64,000 nucleotides of DNA from Paulinella micropora (taxonomy: Eukaryota > Cercozoa > Imbricatea > Euglyphida), in the NCBI GenBank assembly GCA_009731375.1, contig BJOX01000042.1, positions 1,181,053 to 1,245,052 of the forward strand. Direction: 5' to 3'. Of the stretch, positions 19,909 through 28,703 are shown one piece after another (position 1 is the stretch's first letter; each line of letters begins with the position of its first letter). The translations under genes and the position numbers were made by a program. Under the pieces are notes generated by a model that was not told the DNA's origin, made no database searches, and worked only from the letters and a program-made list of their open reading frames with translations.

Positions 19909-21114
19909 TTAATCAGTAAACTTGTTCAAAACCGTAGTGACATCCGCCAGCGGTTTGTGCCGGATCTTTTCAAATTCGTGCTCCCAGATGTAGTAAAGCG
20001 TGAAGCCCTTGGGCATCGAGTCATGGATGGAAGCGAGGCGCAACATTGTTTCTTTATACAGTACGCTGTTGAGCCGCTTGAGTGTGGGCGAACGCTCGTT
20101 ATGTTTCGGGTGCTCGGGCGGATAGCCGTGCCACGCGTTGCCCATGAATTCAAACCCTGCGTTGCGCTCCTCGTCGTAGCCGTCAAGACGATACTTGCGC
20201 GGGCCAGGCACCTTGAACTCGGTGCCTGTTGTCTCCTCCTCGCCACGACAAAAATGCACGTGCTGGATGTCCCAGCCTTGTTCTTCGAGCCTGTCCCAGG
20301 CCAGGCATGCGACAACAGACGCGCCGGCTTTCGGCCGAGGGATGAGACCGCGCAGAAAGGCATGGCGCGCACAGAGCATTCTAGAATTTCCGTTCTCGTC
20401 TTTGAATGTCGATTGGATTTTATCGCCGTCGGGGCAGTCAACACAAAGTTTTGCTTCTTTCAATACGTACGACCCTTTGGCCTTCGCATGCGCTGCACAC
20501 AGCTTTCTGGGCAAACCATTTTCGTCTGCGTAATGAGCATTGATCTCGGCTCCTTTGGGGCAAGCGACACACAGATACTGCTCTCGCATGACATGGGTCC
20601 CCCTGGCTCTAGCATGTGCAGCACACAAGGAGCGCCGTCCGTGTTCGTCGCTGTACGCTGCCTGGACAATAGTGCCCTCGGGACAGTCGATGCATTTCTT
20701 TGTTTTCAGCGGTGTATACGACCCTCTGATTCTCGCGTGATCTGCACATAGCATGTGCTTTTGTCCGTGTTCGTCTGGGAAATTTGCTTGTTTGTTTTTG
20801 TTGTCTGGGCAGTCAATGCACTTTCTGTGTTGTTGTGGCGTGTACGAGCCTCGGGCCCTAGCATGATCCGCACACACTACATACTGTTGTCCGTGCTCAT
20901 CCGAGAAACTCGCTTGTTTCTTGGCGTCGTTGGGACAGTCGATGCACGTCTTTTTCTTTGGTTTAGTATAAGACCCGACCGCCTTAGCATGGGATGCACA
21001 GAGCCTGTAATTCGTACCTGTTTCGTCTTTGTAATTGGCTACTTTTTTGGCATCCTGTGGGCAGTCACGGCAAAATGACCTGGTCTTAGCCTTCTTCTTG
21101 GGTGGTTCGCTCAT
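19909..21114 (-). CDS. Nuclease with six EsV-1-7-like zinc repeats
   Basis: A 401-residue protein. After a Lys-rich start come six tandem units of about 42 residues from residue 15 to about 264, each with C-x2-C, about 20 residues, then C-x2-H (for example CIDCP ... DEHG ... CADHARARGSY). They resemble the EsV-1-7 repeats of brown algae and their viruses, although those have C-x4-C. The C-terminal ~135 residues carry YRLDGYDEE followed by GFEFMGNAWHGYP. This D...E-x-x G-x-x-W-H-G pattern belongs to the PD-(D/E)XK/VSR-type nucleases common in giant viruses. A zinc-repeat array on a nuclease suggests a site-binding endonuclease, possibly homing-like; that is inference. Promoter motif and a palindrome lie just upstream. 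Confidence 0.75.
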   Translation of the reverse strand: MSEPPKKKAKTRSFCRDCPQDAKKVANYKDETGTNYRLCASHAKAVGSYTKPKKKTCIDCPNDAKKQASFSDEHGQQYVVCADHARARGSYTPQQHRKCIDCPDNKNKQANFPDEHGQKHMLCADHARIRGSYTPLKTKKCIDCPEGTIVQAAYSDEHGRRSLCAAHARARGTHVMREQYLCVACPKGAEINAHYADENGLPRKLCAAHAKAKGSYVLKEAKLCVDCPDGDKIQSTFKDENGNSRMLCARHAFLRGLIPRPKAGASVVACLAWDRLEEQGWDIQHVHFCRGEEETTGTEFKVPGPRKYRLDGYDEERNAGFEFMGNAWHGYPPEHPKHNERSPTLKRLNSVLYKETMLRLASIHDSMPKGFTLYYIWEHEFEKIRHKPLADVTTVLNKFTD

Positions 21115-21124
21115 GTCTGTTTTG

Positions 21125-21143
21125 TGGCCGTGTCACGGCCACG
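21125..21143. promoter_or_regulatory. Perfect 9+1+9 palindrome upstream of the nuclease gene
   Basis: GTGGCCGTG, one T, then CACGGCCAC, an exact inverted repeat, 11 bp from the nuclease start codon on its 5' side. It could be a transcribed hairpin in the 5' leader or a dimer binding site, for instance for the nuclease itself. Confidence 0.5.
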
Positions 21144-21183
21144 ACCGTTTCTTTTTTTAAAGCTCTTTTTTCGTAATTTGATA

Positions 21184-21197
21184 TTCGAGATTTGAAA
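21184..21197. promoter_or_regulatory. Shared promoter motif TTCGAGATTTGAAA, copy 1
   Basis: Lies 70 nt upstream of the minus-strand nuclease start. The same 14-mer occurs at 35851, and a variant at 37375, each about 70 nt from a minus-strand start codon. Confidence 0.55.
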
Positions 21198-21269
21198 GGA
21201 CTCGGCCGGGCTGGGAAGTCACGAAATATCATCCTCAATATTTTACGATTTCCCGGGAAACTTCCCTTT

Positions 21270-21398
21270 TCACACGTCCGGGCCGGCCGGTGCCGCCACT
21301 CTCTCGTCCGGACACCTCACTGGAAAGTACAGGATACACACGCACCCAATCACCCCGACCACTAAGACGGCGATGATTGCCACCACGAGCGGTTCCAT
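21270..21398 (-). CDS. Small single-pass membrane protein, 42 aa
   Basis: ATG at 21398, TGA at 21270. It starts MEPLVVAIIAVLVVGVIGC and continues VCILYF, a single ~22-residue membrane helix, followed by a short soluble tail with PDERVAAPAGPDV. It sits between the capsid gene and the nuclease on the same strand, with an A-rich leader. Small membrane proteins near capsid genes are common in internal-membrane DNA viruses; function unknown. Confidence 0.6.
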   Translation of the reverse strand: MEPLVVAIIAVLVVGVIGCVCILYFPVRCPDERVAAPAGPDV

Positions 21399-21450
21399 TT
21401 TTCACTTTTTGCTCTCTTTAATAATTAAAATATACAATCTAAGAATTTTT

Positions 21451-23274
21451 CTAAACCGAGGCCACCTCCAGGCTTCCGTTCATTTCGTGAAAGTACTTGA
21501 AGTACGCCGAATAGATCGTAATATCATACAATCCGTCAACCACACCTCGTTTGCCCGAAGTGGCGGCGCTGACGACCATCTCTTCTTGGGCGTTGTAAGT
21601 AGCCGCGGACGTGTCTGGCGCCTGCTGGAACTTCAGCTTCAGCTGGTGGACGTCGCCACGGGACCAGAGCACGGGCTGGTCGTTCAGGTCCGTGACGGAC
21701 GCGGTGTACTCCATCGCCGCACTGACCTCCCAGTCGACCGTGTTGGTCGCGCCAACTCGTGTGTTACTAAACTTGATCTTGACCCCGCACGCGCGCAGCC
21801 AGCTCGAGCTAGCCAGCAAGGTGTTGAGGTTCGTTAGTGCGGCAGTGGCGGGCGACGTGTAGCGCCGGTCGGTAATTCTGGCAAACGTGAGGTCAGAGTC
21901 GATGTCGAGGACGGCCACCGTCACGCCCCTGAAGTCCACGGTCAGGCGGTCGGTGTCGTTCAGGGCAAACACCGCGCTGTTGGCGTACCAAGCCCCGTAC
22001 TTGTACGTGACGGTCGACGCTACCGGCGCGAGGCCGACGTTGATCACCAGACGCTCGCGATTGCCGACAAAGGTCTTGTAGCCGTCCATCACGCCGTCTA
22101 ACATGGCCTTGGGGTCGTTGGTAAACGGGATCATGTACACGCTGTTGGACTTCAGGTAGGAGCTGCGCACCAACTGTCCCATGGTCTCCTCGCGTAAAAA
22201 GCGCTCGTCGATCGGGGTCCCTTCACCCAGCTGACTGCGCCCGTTGACATCTTCCAAGTCAATCGTAGCCGAATCTCCGAACGAGTCGTAGGTCATTAAA
22301 CGCCCCGTGGTATCGTACGTGTACTGCGGATAGTAGGTAGTAGTGTCAGCGCCAAGGTAGCTGTACGAAGACTGGTCGCCTGATTTGCGGATGAAGACAA
22401 ACAGCGCGCCCGAGTGGTGGGAAAATTGGTCCAGATCAATCGCCAATCGGTCGGATGCCTTGATGCGCTGGCCGTAGGCAGTGTACTGCACAAAGTCGAT
22501 GTACTTCTGCTCGGCGACCTTGCCCATCTTCTGCGGGTTCCTGCCCAGGCGCATGCCGTTCGGCAGCTGCGTGCAGCCCGTGATGAAGCGGATCTCGCCC
22601 AGGCTGGCAGTGCAGGGCACGGCGGGCGCGGACTGGCCGTTGACCGCCGACTGGGCCGCCACAAAGATCGAACCTCTGGGATAAAACCGGATCTCGAGAT
22701 CGCCACGCAGCGTGCTCAGGTCCAAGTCCATGCCGTTCAGCCAAGTGTGCACCCGCGGCAGGTAAAAGTACTGTTCGGCGTTGTTTTCCCACTGGCGGCC
22801 GCTGACCTTGCCCGTCTTGGGGCACATGTTGACCATGTCGGCAATCTGGTCGATGGCCTCTTGCGGCAGCGTGTTGAGCACCAAGTGCATCATGTCGCCG
22901 TGATAGCGCGCGATTTCGGTGCCCGTCAGGCGGTCGAGGTACTCGATACGCTCGAACCACATGGTGGTAGGCAAAACGCGCGAGTCGGTCGGCTGGCTGC
23001 CGCTGGTCATGAACGTGATCTTGAAACGCAATGTCGCGTCATGGATCGCACCGGCCTGGTTGTTTTCCAAGATAAAGCTAAAAAAAGCAGTGTTGCTCAG
23101 CGCCGTGGTCGCGGCGGGGGGGCCCATCAAGGTTTGAGTCCAGCAAGGGCGCGCATTGACCGCACGGGCGTGCTCGGGATCAATCAAGATCTCCTGGCCG
23201 TTGCGCGCTCTCTTACCTGTGGCGACTTTTTGCTGTTTGCTAGCAGGGGGCACGACGACGGTGGCGGAAGACAT
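21451..23274 (-). CDS. Major capsid protein (double jelly-roll type)
   Basis: A 607-residue protein starting MSSATVVVPPASKQQ at 23274, 30 codons inside the longest open frame. Recognisable capsid features are FFSFILENN and ATLRFKITF near the N-terminus, YLDRLTGTEIARYHGDMMH, YFYLPRVHTW followed by FYPRGS, and a second beta-barrel half with SVYMIPFTNDP, AWYANSAVFAL and FKYFHEMNGS at the end. Two related beta-barrel halves and this length fit the double jelly-roll capsid proteins of Nucleocytoviricota, Polinton-like and related viruses. The frame is fully intact. It is the natural marker for placing this virus in a tree. Confidence 0.8.
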   Translation of the reverse strand: MSSATVVVPPASKQQKVATGKRARNGQEILIDPEHARAVNARPCWTQTLMGPPAATTALSNTAFFSFILENNQAGAIHDATLRFKITFMTSGSQPTDSRVLPTTMWFERIEYLDRLTGTEIARYHGDMMHLVLNTLPQEAIDQIADMVNMCPKTGKVSGRQWENNAEQYFYLPRVHTWLNGMDLDLSTLRGDLEIRFYPRGSIFVAAQSAVNGQSAPAVPCTASLGEIRFITGCTQLPNGMRLGRNPQKMGKVAEQKYIDFVQYTAYGQRIKASDRLAIDLDQFSHHSGALFVFIRKSGDQSSYSYLGADTTTYYPQYTYDTTGRLMTYDSFGDSATIDLEDVNGRSQLGEGTPIDERFLREETMGQLVRSSYLKSNSVYMIPFTNDPKAMLDGVMDGYKTFVGNRERLVINVGLAPVASTVTYKYGAWYANSAVFALNDTDRLTVDFRGVTVAVLDIDSDLTFARITDRRYTSPATAALTNLNTLLASSSWLRACGVKIKFSNTRVGATNTVDWEVSAAMEYTASVTDLNDQPVLWSRGDVHQLKLKFQQAPDTSAATYNAQEEMVVSAATSGKRGVVDGLYDITIYSAYFKYFHEMNGSLEVASV

Positions 23275-23317
23275 CTTCGTTGCAGTATACAATATTAAGC
23301 ACAAAGAAGATTTTTTT

Positions 23318-23662
23318 TTATTTTTTCAGGATCATCACGGCCCCGATCGCCGCGGCACCGACCGCCAAGGGTAACGCCATGGACTTGAGGCTGCCCTCAG
23401 CGTTGTCGCCGAGCTGCCTGGTGGTGGCCATGGCGTCTTTCGGGATGTCGGTCACCTTGTCGATCTGCTTGCCGACAAAGTTGCCGATGCTCTTAAAAGT
23501 CTGGCCGATCTGGCGCAGGTTTTGCTTCGTATTTTCTCTTTTCTCTTCCTTTTTCTGCTTATTGGCCGTTTGCTTGACTGTTTTGGCCTCTTGCTTGGCC
23601 TCCTTCTTGGCGGCCTTCTTGGCAGTGTTCTTGGCATGCCGTTCTCGCATGCGCTTGCCCAT
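23318..23662 (-). CDS. Small basic protein with C-terminal membrane helix
   Basis: A 114-residue protein. The first ~55 residues are extremely Lys/Ala/Gln-rich (AKKAAKKEAKQEAK) and probably helical, followed by an amphipathic middle. It ends with a hydrophobic segment, MALPLAVGAAAIGAVMILKK. A basic domain anchored in a membrane could link the genome or core to the internal membrane. Same strand as, and 43 bp upstream of, the capsid gene. Function unknown. Confidence 0.6.
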   Translation of the reverse strand: MGKRMRERHAKNTAKKAAKKEAKQEAKTVKQTANKQKKEEKRENTKQNLRQIGQTFKSIGNFVGKQIDKVTDIPKDAMATTRQLGDNAEGSLKSMALPLAVGAAAIGAVMILKK

Positions 23663-23715
23663 CTTTCTTAATTAAACTTGATAAGTCACGAAAATTAAAT
23701 TTTTCGCTTTTTTAT

Positions 23716-24099
23716 TTAAAAGACAATGACTTGGCAGATGCGTTCCATGACTTGCGCAATTTGTCCCAGGAACTGAGCGTCCTTGGCCAGATTTTGCTTG
23801 GCCAGAAATCTTTGCTGCAGCTGTTGCAGGGCGGGAGTCGGAGCACGAGTCTTGGCGGCCAGCTCAAACCAGATGCCAGCTTCGCTCTGGACGTACGCGG
23901 CGAGCTTGCCGTCCTTGTAGGCAGGCAAAAAGAACTTTTCAACGGTCGCAACTTGTTGCTCAAGACCTAAGTTCCACTGCATCCGCAGGTCCTTGCTCTC
24001 GCCGAGGGACAGCAGCCCCCAGTTGTCCAGCACAGTCTCCAGGTCCGCAAAGAGCTTCTGCAGCGCTTGGCGCTTGGTAAGGCCGCCGGAGGAGGTCAT
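23716..24099 (-). CDS. Conserved-looking hypothetical protein, 127 aa
   Basis: Predicted mostly helical, with heptad-like leucines (LQQLQQRFLAKQNLAKD) and aromatic residues (NWGLL, GIWFEL). No membrane segment and no motif I recognise. It overlaps the 3' part of the next upstream frame by 140 bp, so one of the two is probably shorter than drawn. It lies in the same-strand series behind the capsid gene. Confidence 0.5.
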   Translation of the reverse strand: MTSSGGLTKRQALQKLFADLETVLDNWGLLSLGESKDLRMQWNLGLEQQVATVEKFFLPAYKDGKLAAYVQSEAGIWFELAAKTRAPTPALQQLQQRFLAKQNLAKDAQFLGQIAQVMERICQVIVF

Positions 24100-24259
24100 C
24101 GAGCGTCACGTAATGTGTGGGCAGCGGCTTGTCGAGGTCACACGAGATCGTTGGGTGACGCAAGAACCGTTTGCAACAGGCGCGCACACAGCCGACCACG
24201 ATGATAGCGGTGGTAACGATCAAAGCCCAGGCCAGCAGAGCTTCTTCCTCCACTGGCAT
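23960..24259 (-). CDS. Small N-terminal membrane protein (C-terminus uncertain)
   Basis: Starts MPVEEEALLAWALIVTTAII, a short acidic lead and one membrane helix, then a Cys/Arg-rich juxtamembrane stretch (CVRACCKRFL). The last ~45 codons overlap the 127-residue gene in another frame and look non-coding in style, so the real product may end earlier or be frameshifted. Confidence 0.45.
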   Translation of the reverse strand: MPVEEEALLAWALIVTTAIIVVGCVRACCKRFLRHPTISCDLDKPLPTHYVTLDDLLRRPYQAPSAAEALCGPGDCAGQLGAAVPRREQGPADAVELRS

Positions 24260-24294
24260 TGTTCACTTTAGACTAGCTACACAAGATTCTTTTT

Positions 24295-24759
24295 TTAGAA
24301 GCGGTAGTGTCCTTGGCCCGCGGGGTTCGGGTAGCCTTCGTAGAAGTACTGACTAAAAACTTCCGAAAGTGCGCCTATCAAGAACAGCTGCTTGGCGGCG
24401 TCGCTGTCTCCTACCATCCCAAGCTGGCCGCGGCCCATGAGCCTGGGCAGCATGGCAAAAAGCAGGCCTCCACCGGCCACGTGCACGGCCAAGCTAGGAT
24501 AAGAGGCCAGCCGCCCTTCCTTGGTGCGGTTAAGGACCCTGCTTTGAATGAGGTCAATAGCAGTGGCAGTCACAAAGGCCACGACAGCCAGGCCGGTGCT
24601 CTTGCTGACCTGCACTCCGCTGAGGCCCGGGACGGCCGAAAAGCTAAAAACTGCCGGCCCCTGGAACACGACCGGCGCGGCCGCGTAGGCGAAAGCAGCC
24701 GCAGCACCGGACCGGGCAAAGTTCTCGAGGGAGAACAGATCGCTCGCGACTTCGGACAT
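24295..24759 (-). CDS. Multi-pass membrane protein, 154 aa
   Basis: Ala/Val/Leu-rich with at least three likely membrane segments (AAAAFAYAAAPVVF, STGLAVVAFVTATAID, PSLAVHVAGGGLLFAML). The end YFYEGYPNPAGQGHYRF is aromatic and polar. Clean start after an AT-rich leader and clean stop. Probably a virion or assembly membrane protein; no family recognised. Confidence 0.6.
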   Translation of the reverse strand: MSEVASDLFSLENFARSGAAAAFAYAAAPVVFQGPAVFSFSAVPGLSGVQVSKSTGLAVVAFVTATAIDLIQSRVLNRTKEGRLASYPSLAVHVAGGGLLFAMLPRLMGRGQLGMVGDSDAAKQLFLIGALSEVFSQYFYEGYPNPAGQGHYRF

Positions 24760-24817
24760 TCCTTTCTGGAGAGATGTTTAATTGGCGCACAACAAAATAA
24801 TTTTTTTTTTTAATTAT

Positions 24818-25525
24818 TCAACTGCTCTTCTTCTTTTCCTCCTCTGGCGCGGGCGCGTCCAGGTTGACCTTTGCGCCTGCTGGACAGAGCATGGTATTCT
24901 TGGCGTGCGTGATGGCGGCCGTCTGTGCAGTCAACAAAGCTAGCTCGGTCATAGGGTCCANNNNNNNNNNTCAACAAAGCTAGCTCGGACATAGGGTCCA
25001 TTCGCTGCAGGCCGATGCCAGCCCGCAGCTTGGCCCGCTCCAACAAGAAGCACCACCGGTCGTTAGCAAAGCAGGCCTCTGTCGTGCCCGCGATTTGGTA
25101 ACGCGACCGGTTCGCTACCAGGTTTTCGAGACAGACGAGCCCTTGCTTGAGCACTGCGTCTGCCAGCTCGCCGCTCAGTTCTCCCTCGAGCACTTCCTCG
25201 ACTTCGTCCAACAACAGCGGCAGCTTCTGCCTCGGCAGCCTGCGCAGGGCCTTCGGATCGCAGTTGATGTGCGCCTTCTTGAGCTTGGGCCCGATCAAGG
25301 CGCTGCGTCCATAGGCCACGAGAAGCTTGTAGTTCGGGTCATCGCGTAGCACGGGGTCTTCGGGTGCCGCTGATGAGGTTGAGCTCCTCCCAAACGTCTC
25401 GCGAGGCTCGCCTGTGAAGGATTGGTCGTCCTGCGCCGTTTGGCGGGCGGGAGAACGACGGGAGCGGCAACAACAGGCGGAGGCTGTTCGACCGGGGGCT
25501 CTAGGTTGGCGAAAGGGTCGGTCAT
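24818..25525 (-). CDS. Unknown viral protein, helical, broken by frameshift and 10-N gap
   Basis: The best start is at 25525 (MTDPFANLEPPVEQ), a Pro-rich lead with an AKRRRT basic patch. After about 45 codons the coding frame changes near 25400, continuing as EDPVLRDDPNYKLLVAYG, then CFLLERAKLRAGIGLQRMD, a helical domain. The gap at 24961-24970 has the same ~30 bp on both sides with one mismatch; treating it as an overlap lets the frame run on through ITHAKNTM to an acidic end and TGA at 24818. I know no function. The frameshift may be real decay or an assembly error. Confidence 0.5.
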
Positions 25526-25561
25526 CGTGCTTTCGTTGTAGGTAGGCTAGGAGGAAAAAAT

Positions 25562-26218
25562 TTACACGATCGGCCTCACACCCCCCTCCTCGTTGATGGC
25601 TGACCAACCACGCACGGAACCGTTCTGGCGGTCGACCCAAGACACTGACGGGATCTTGCTCCATTGCTCGTCGCGGATCTTGGCAGCCTGGTATTGTTCG
25701 ATGAAACCCGCTACATTCATGCAGCCTTCCCACGAATTTCCGTGAGTTCGACGAAGCTCTGTCAGCCAGGGCAGCATAGCGCCATCGTCCCATACCTTGG
25801 CGTCTGCGTCCATTGCACAGTTAGTCACGCAGAATTCGCGTCCGTAGACAGAGGTGATCTCGGCGGGCGTGCCCACGAGCAGAACCGCTCCCTGAATAAG
25901 AATACGGGCATGAGCAGGAGTAAGATCGAGAGTAGAAAGACCTTGTACCAAGGAGCCAGCGAGTTCTGCGACAGGCGCTGGGCCACGTCCTTCATGCCGT
26001 GGATAACACCATTACCCCCTGCCGCCCCGGCCGCCGACAAGGCCGAGTAGATAATCGAGCTTGTAGCGAGGGAATCAGTTTGAATGATCGGACGGGTTTC
26101 AATGCCATGTTCGACCTGGTTGGTCTGGGCGGCCGAGGACTTTTCGTCCGAAGTATTTACGAGGGGGANNNNNNNNNNCATTTACGAGGGGGACAACGGG
26201 ACCTCTGTTACCACTCAT
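25562..26218 (-). CDS. Membrane protein with a C-terminal soluble domain, frameshifted
   Basis: Start at 26218 (MSGNRGPVV), reading through the duplicated flanks of the gap at 26169-26178. A Ser/Ala-rich lead is followed by a membrane helix (WYKVFLLSILLLLMPVFLF). Near 25890 the coding frame appears to switch to one with AVLLVGTPAEITSVYGREF, a Trp/Asp-rich stretch and SVSWVDRQNGS, ending at 25562. The two halves overlap by ~125 bp in different frames, so they could also be two genes. Function unknown. Confidence 0.45.
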
Positions 26219-26269
26219 GGCGACTGAGACTGTTAGTAGGTAATCTGCCCGACAAGAAAAAAAAATTAA

Positions 26270-26530
26270 TTATTTGCCGCCGCCAAGCAGCTTCTGCTCG
26301 CAACGGGCGGCCTGTTCGGGTGTCACTTCTAACAAGATGGCGGCATCGGCAATGACCGGCTGCTTGAACACCTTCTCGATGGGCGCTTCGGCCACGGTAG
26401 TCTGCAGGACCTCGATGGCCTTTTTTTCGGCATCCTCTTGCTGTCGGCGTTTATGCCCTGCGACGCGTGCCTGTTTTTCGTTGATTTTGCCCAGGGCCAG
26501 GGCCAAGGTCGGGTCAATTTTTCTTCTCCT
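26270..26530 (-). pseudogene. Short helical protein with lost start codon
   Basis: About 80 residues are open (GKINEKQARVAGHKRRQQED, then VTPEQAARCEQKLLGGGK), but no ATG lies in frame between the preceding gene's stop at 26561 and this segment. A CTG at about 26541 followed by a Lys-rich stretch in the neighbouring frame looks like a former start plus a one-base shift in an A-run. Likely a degraded small virion protein; a non-ATG start is the alternative. Confidence 0.45.
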
Positions 26531-26560
26531 TGTTTTTACAGGCCGTCAGTTTATTTTTTT

Positions 26561-28658
26561 TCAGTGAGTGCCCCTGAACGCATGCGCGATCTGGTCCGCG
26601 TCGAGGACGCTCTTGAGATCAGACAATGCCTCCCGTATTTCTTCATTGTCTTTTTGCTGGATAGCCTTCTCGAGTTTCTGGGCCCTCTCTTGCTGGAAAT
26701 CAGTGAGGTTGTTAGGCAAGGCACGCAAAATCCACAGTGCCGCGTCTGCAGCAGTGGCATTGGTGTCGAGAAGCTCACCGACATTGCTGTACTTAAACTC
26801 CTGCGCTAATTGGTACTTGCCATTATCTGACCACTCGATTTGTGGAGGTAAACGGTTCGTGTCGCTGGTCACGGCGTATGCCAGGAGGTTTTTCACCGTG
26901 CCCGTTGTCATGTCTGCTCCTGTCAGCAGAAGCTTGCCGGTGCCTTCTGTCAGGCCACCTAAGCCCTCTATGAGTTTTACTCCTGCGCCCCCGAGTAGCT
27001 TGCCTCCTTCGCTTGCTACGCTGCCCACGCCCGTCGCCAAGCTGCCTATACCGCCCCCTAAGCCCGGCGCAGCGCTGCTGGCTGCGCTGCCGATCGTAGT
27101 GCCGACCACGTCGGCGGAGCCGCCGACAAGAGCGCCGATCAAGCTGCCGACCCCTCCACCGACGGCCGCGATCGTGCCCAGCGCATTGGCGACCTTGTTG
27201 GCGCCGAGCGCCTTTCCGACCTTGATAGTCAGGACCTTTCTGTTTTTGTGCCAATTGTTGTTTGGACATTATCCCCTTTTGTTTCGCCTCTGCGAACTTG
27301 CTCTCGGCCGCGTCAATCTGGGCAAGCATCGCACTCTTGGCCTCCTGTAGCTTGGCGGCGTTGGCCTTCGTAGCTACTTTACTCTTGAGCTCGCTCATTT
27401 CCTTAGCGTCCTGTGCTGCCTTTGCCGTCAATTTGTCCAGATTTGCAATTTCCTCCTTGGCCTTTTCTCTTTGGACCTTGGCCTCTGCCTCTTGCTTGGC
27501 GGCTTGGGTAGTGGTTTCCAACAAGTCTCCCTCAGTGTCTAGCTTCTCCTTGGTGGACTCGTTGAGCTTTTTCTTGGCTTCTACTTTCTTGGCCTCCGCT
27601 TCGGCTAACTTCTTTTGTTGGTCTGCCTGCTTGAGAAAGGCGGCGGCCTCTGCGTCTAATTTAGCCTCTTCATATTCATGTTTTTCGTCTTCGTACAGCT
27701 CCGTGGCCTGGTGCATCGCCACTGCCACGTCGATTGGGTCGGGGCTGGAGTCGTTGAGTGCTACTTGCAGCCGGGAGAGAGCAAGGTTTAGCGCCGGGCT
27801 AGGAACCAGGACGCCGGCCGTGGGCTCGAGCAGTTTGTCTTTCCATTTGGTAAACGGGTCCGATCCGCCCAGCAGGTTTGCAAAAAATGAGCCGATGTGT
27901 ATGTCCTTGGTAGCCTGAAGGAGAGCAGCCGCGTCGGTCCTGGTTTGTGGCGTGACGTACGGCGGCATGCTCTTGTGCGGCTTTGTTGCGGCCGCCGCGG
28001 GCTTCTTGGTGGGAGGAGGGGGCGGCTCGTCTTCTTCCTTGCCCTCCTCCACTTGGCCGTCCTCGCTCTCTTTCGGGCCTTNNNNNNNNNNTGGACACTC
28101 CTCCTTCGTCTCCGCTGCCTTTGGAGGCTCCTTGTCCTCCTCCTTCGTCTCCGCGGCCTTTGGAGGCTCTTCTTCGTCCTCCTTCGTCTTTTCGGGTTCG
28201 TGTTCTTCCTCCTCGGTCGCACCCGATTCATCCTCCTCCTTTTCCATCTTCTCCGGCTCCCCCGCTTTCGGCCCTTGTTCCTTCTCCTCTGTCTTCTCCT
28301 TGTCATGTTCCGTGGCCTCCGGCCCCTTCTCCTTCTCTTTTGTTTCTGCGGCCTTCGGCTCCTCCTCCTTCTTTTTCTGTTCTACCGCCTTCGGCCCCTT
28401 CGCTTCTTCTGTCTTTGCGGGCACTGCCATTGCCGGCGCAGCCTCTGCCGGCTCCAGCAGCTGCATGGCCGTGCCGATGTTAGGATTTGCGTAGTGCATG
28501 AGGCTGCGGGCCTTGGCAGAGACGGCCACGGGGCCCTGGTTTTCCGGCCGCTTGAGCCGCTTCTGCATGGGCGATTCATCCAGCCAGGCCGCCCTCTTCC
28601 GAGAATTGCCTGCTACTACCGGCCGGGTGCTAATCCATGGACAGCCAGGCGTAAACAT
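26561..28658 (-). CDS. Long Lys/Glu/Ala-rich coiled-coil protein with glycine-rich C-terminus, frameshifted
   Basis: About 690 codons across two frames. N-terminus: basic, with KARSLMHYANPNIG, then a long acidic/Lys repeat region (PKAAETKEE-type units; a 10-N gap at 28082-28091 lies inside it), a Pro run, a folded patch (FFANLLGGSDPFTKW) and a ~170-residue coiled coil (KKLAEAEAKKVEAKKKL). Near 27245 the frame must shift by one base (after LAQKQK) to reach a Gly/Ala-rich hydrophobic part (GSAASSAAPGLGGGIGSLAT) and a helical end (AIQQKDNEEIREALSDL). The second part has no ATG of its own, which supports a fusion or a frameshift. Probably a large virion or core protein. It shares its YANP motif with the next gene. 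Confidence 0.5.
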
Positions 28659-28703
28659 CTTTCTTTTATTGGATAAGCCGAGAAAAAAATTCCACTTTAT
28701 CTG

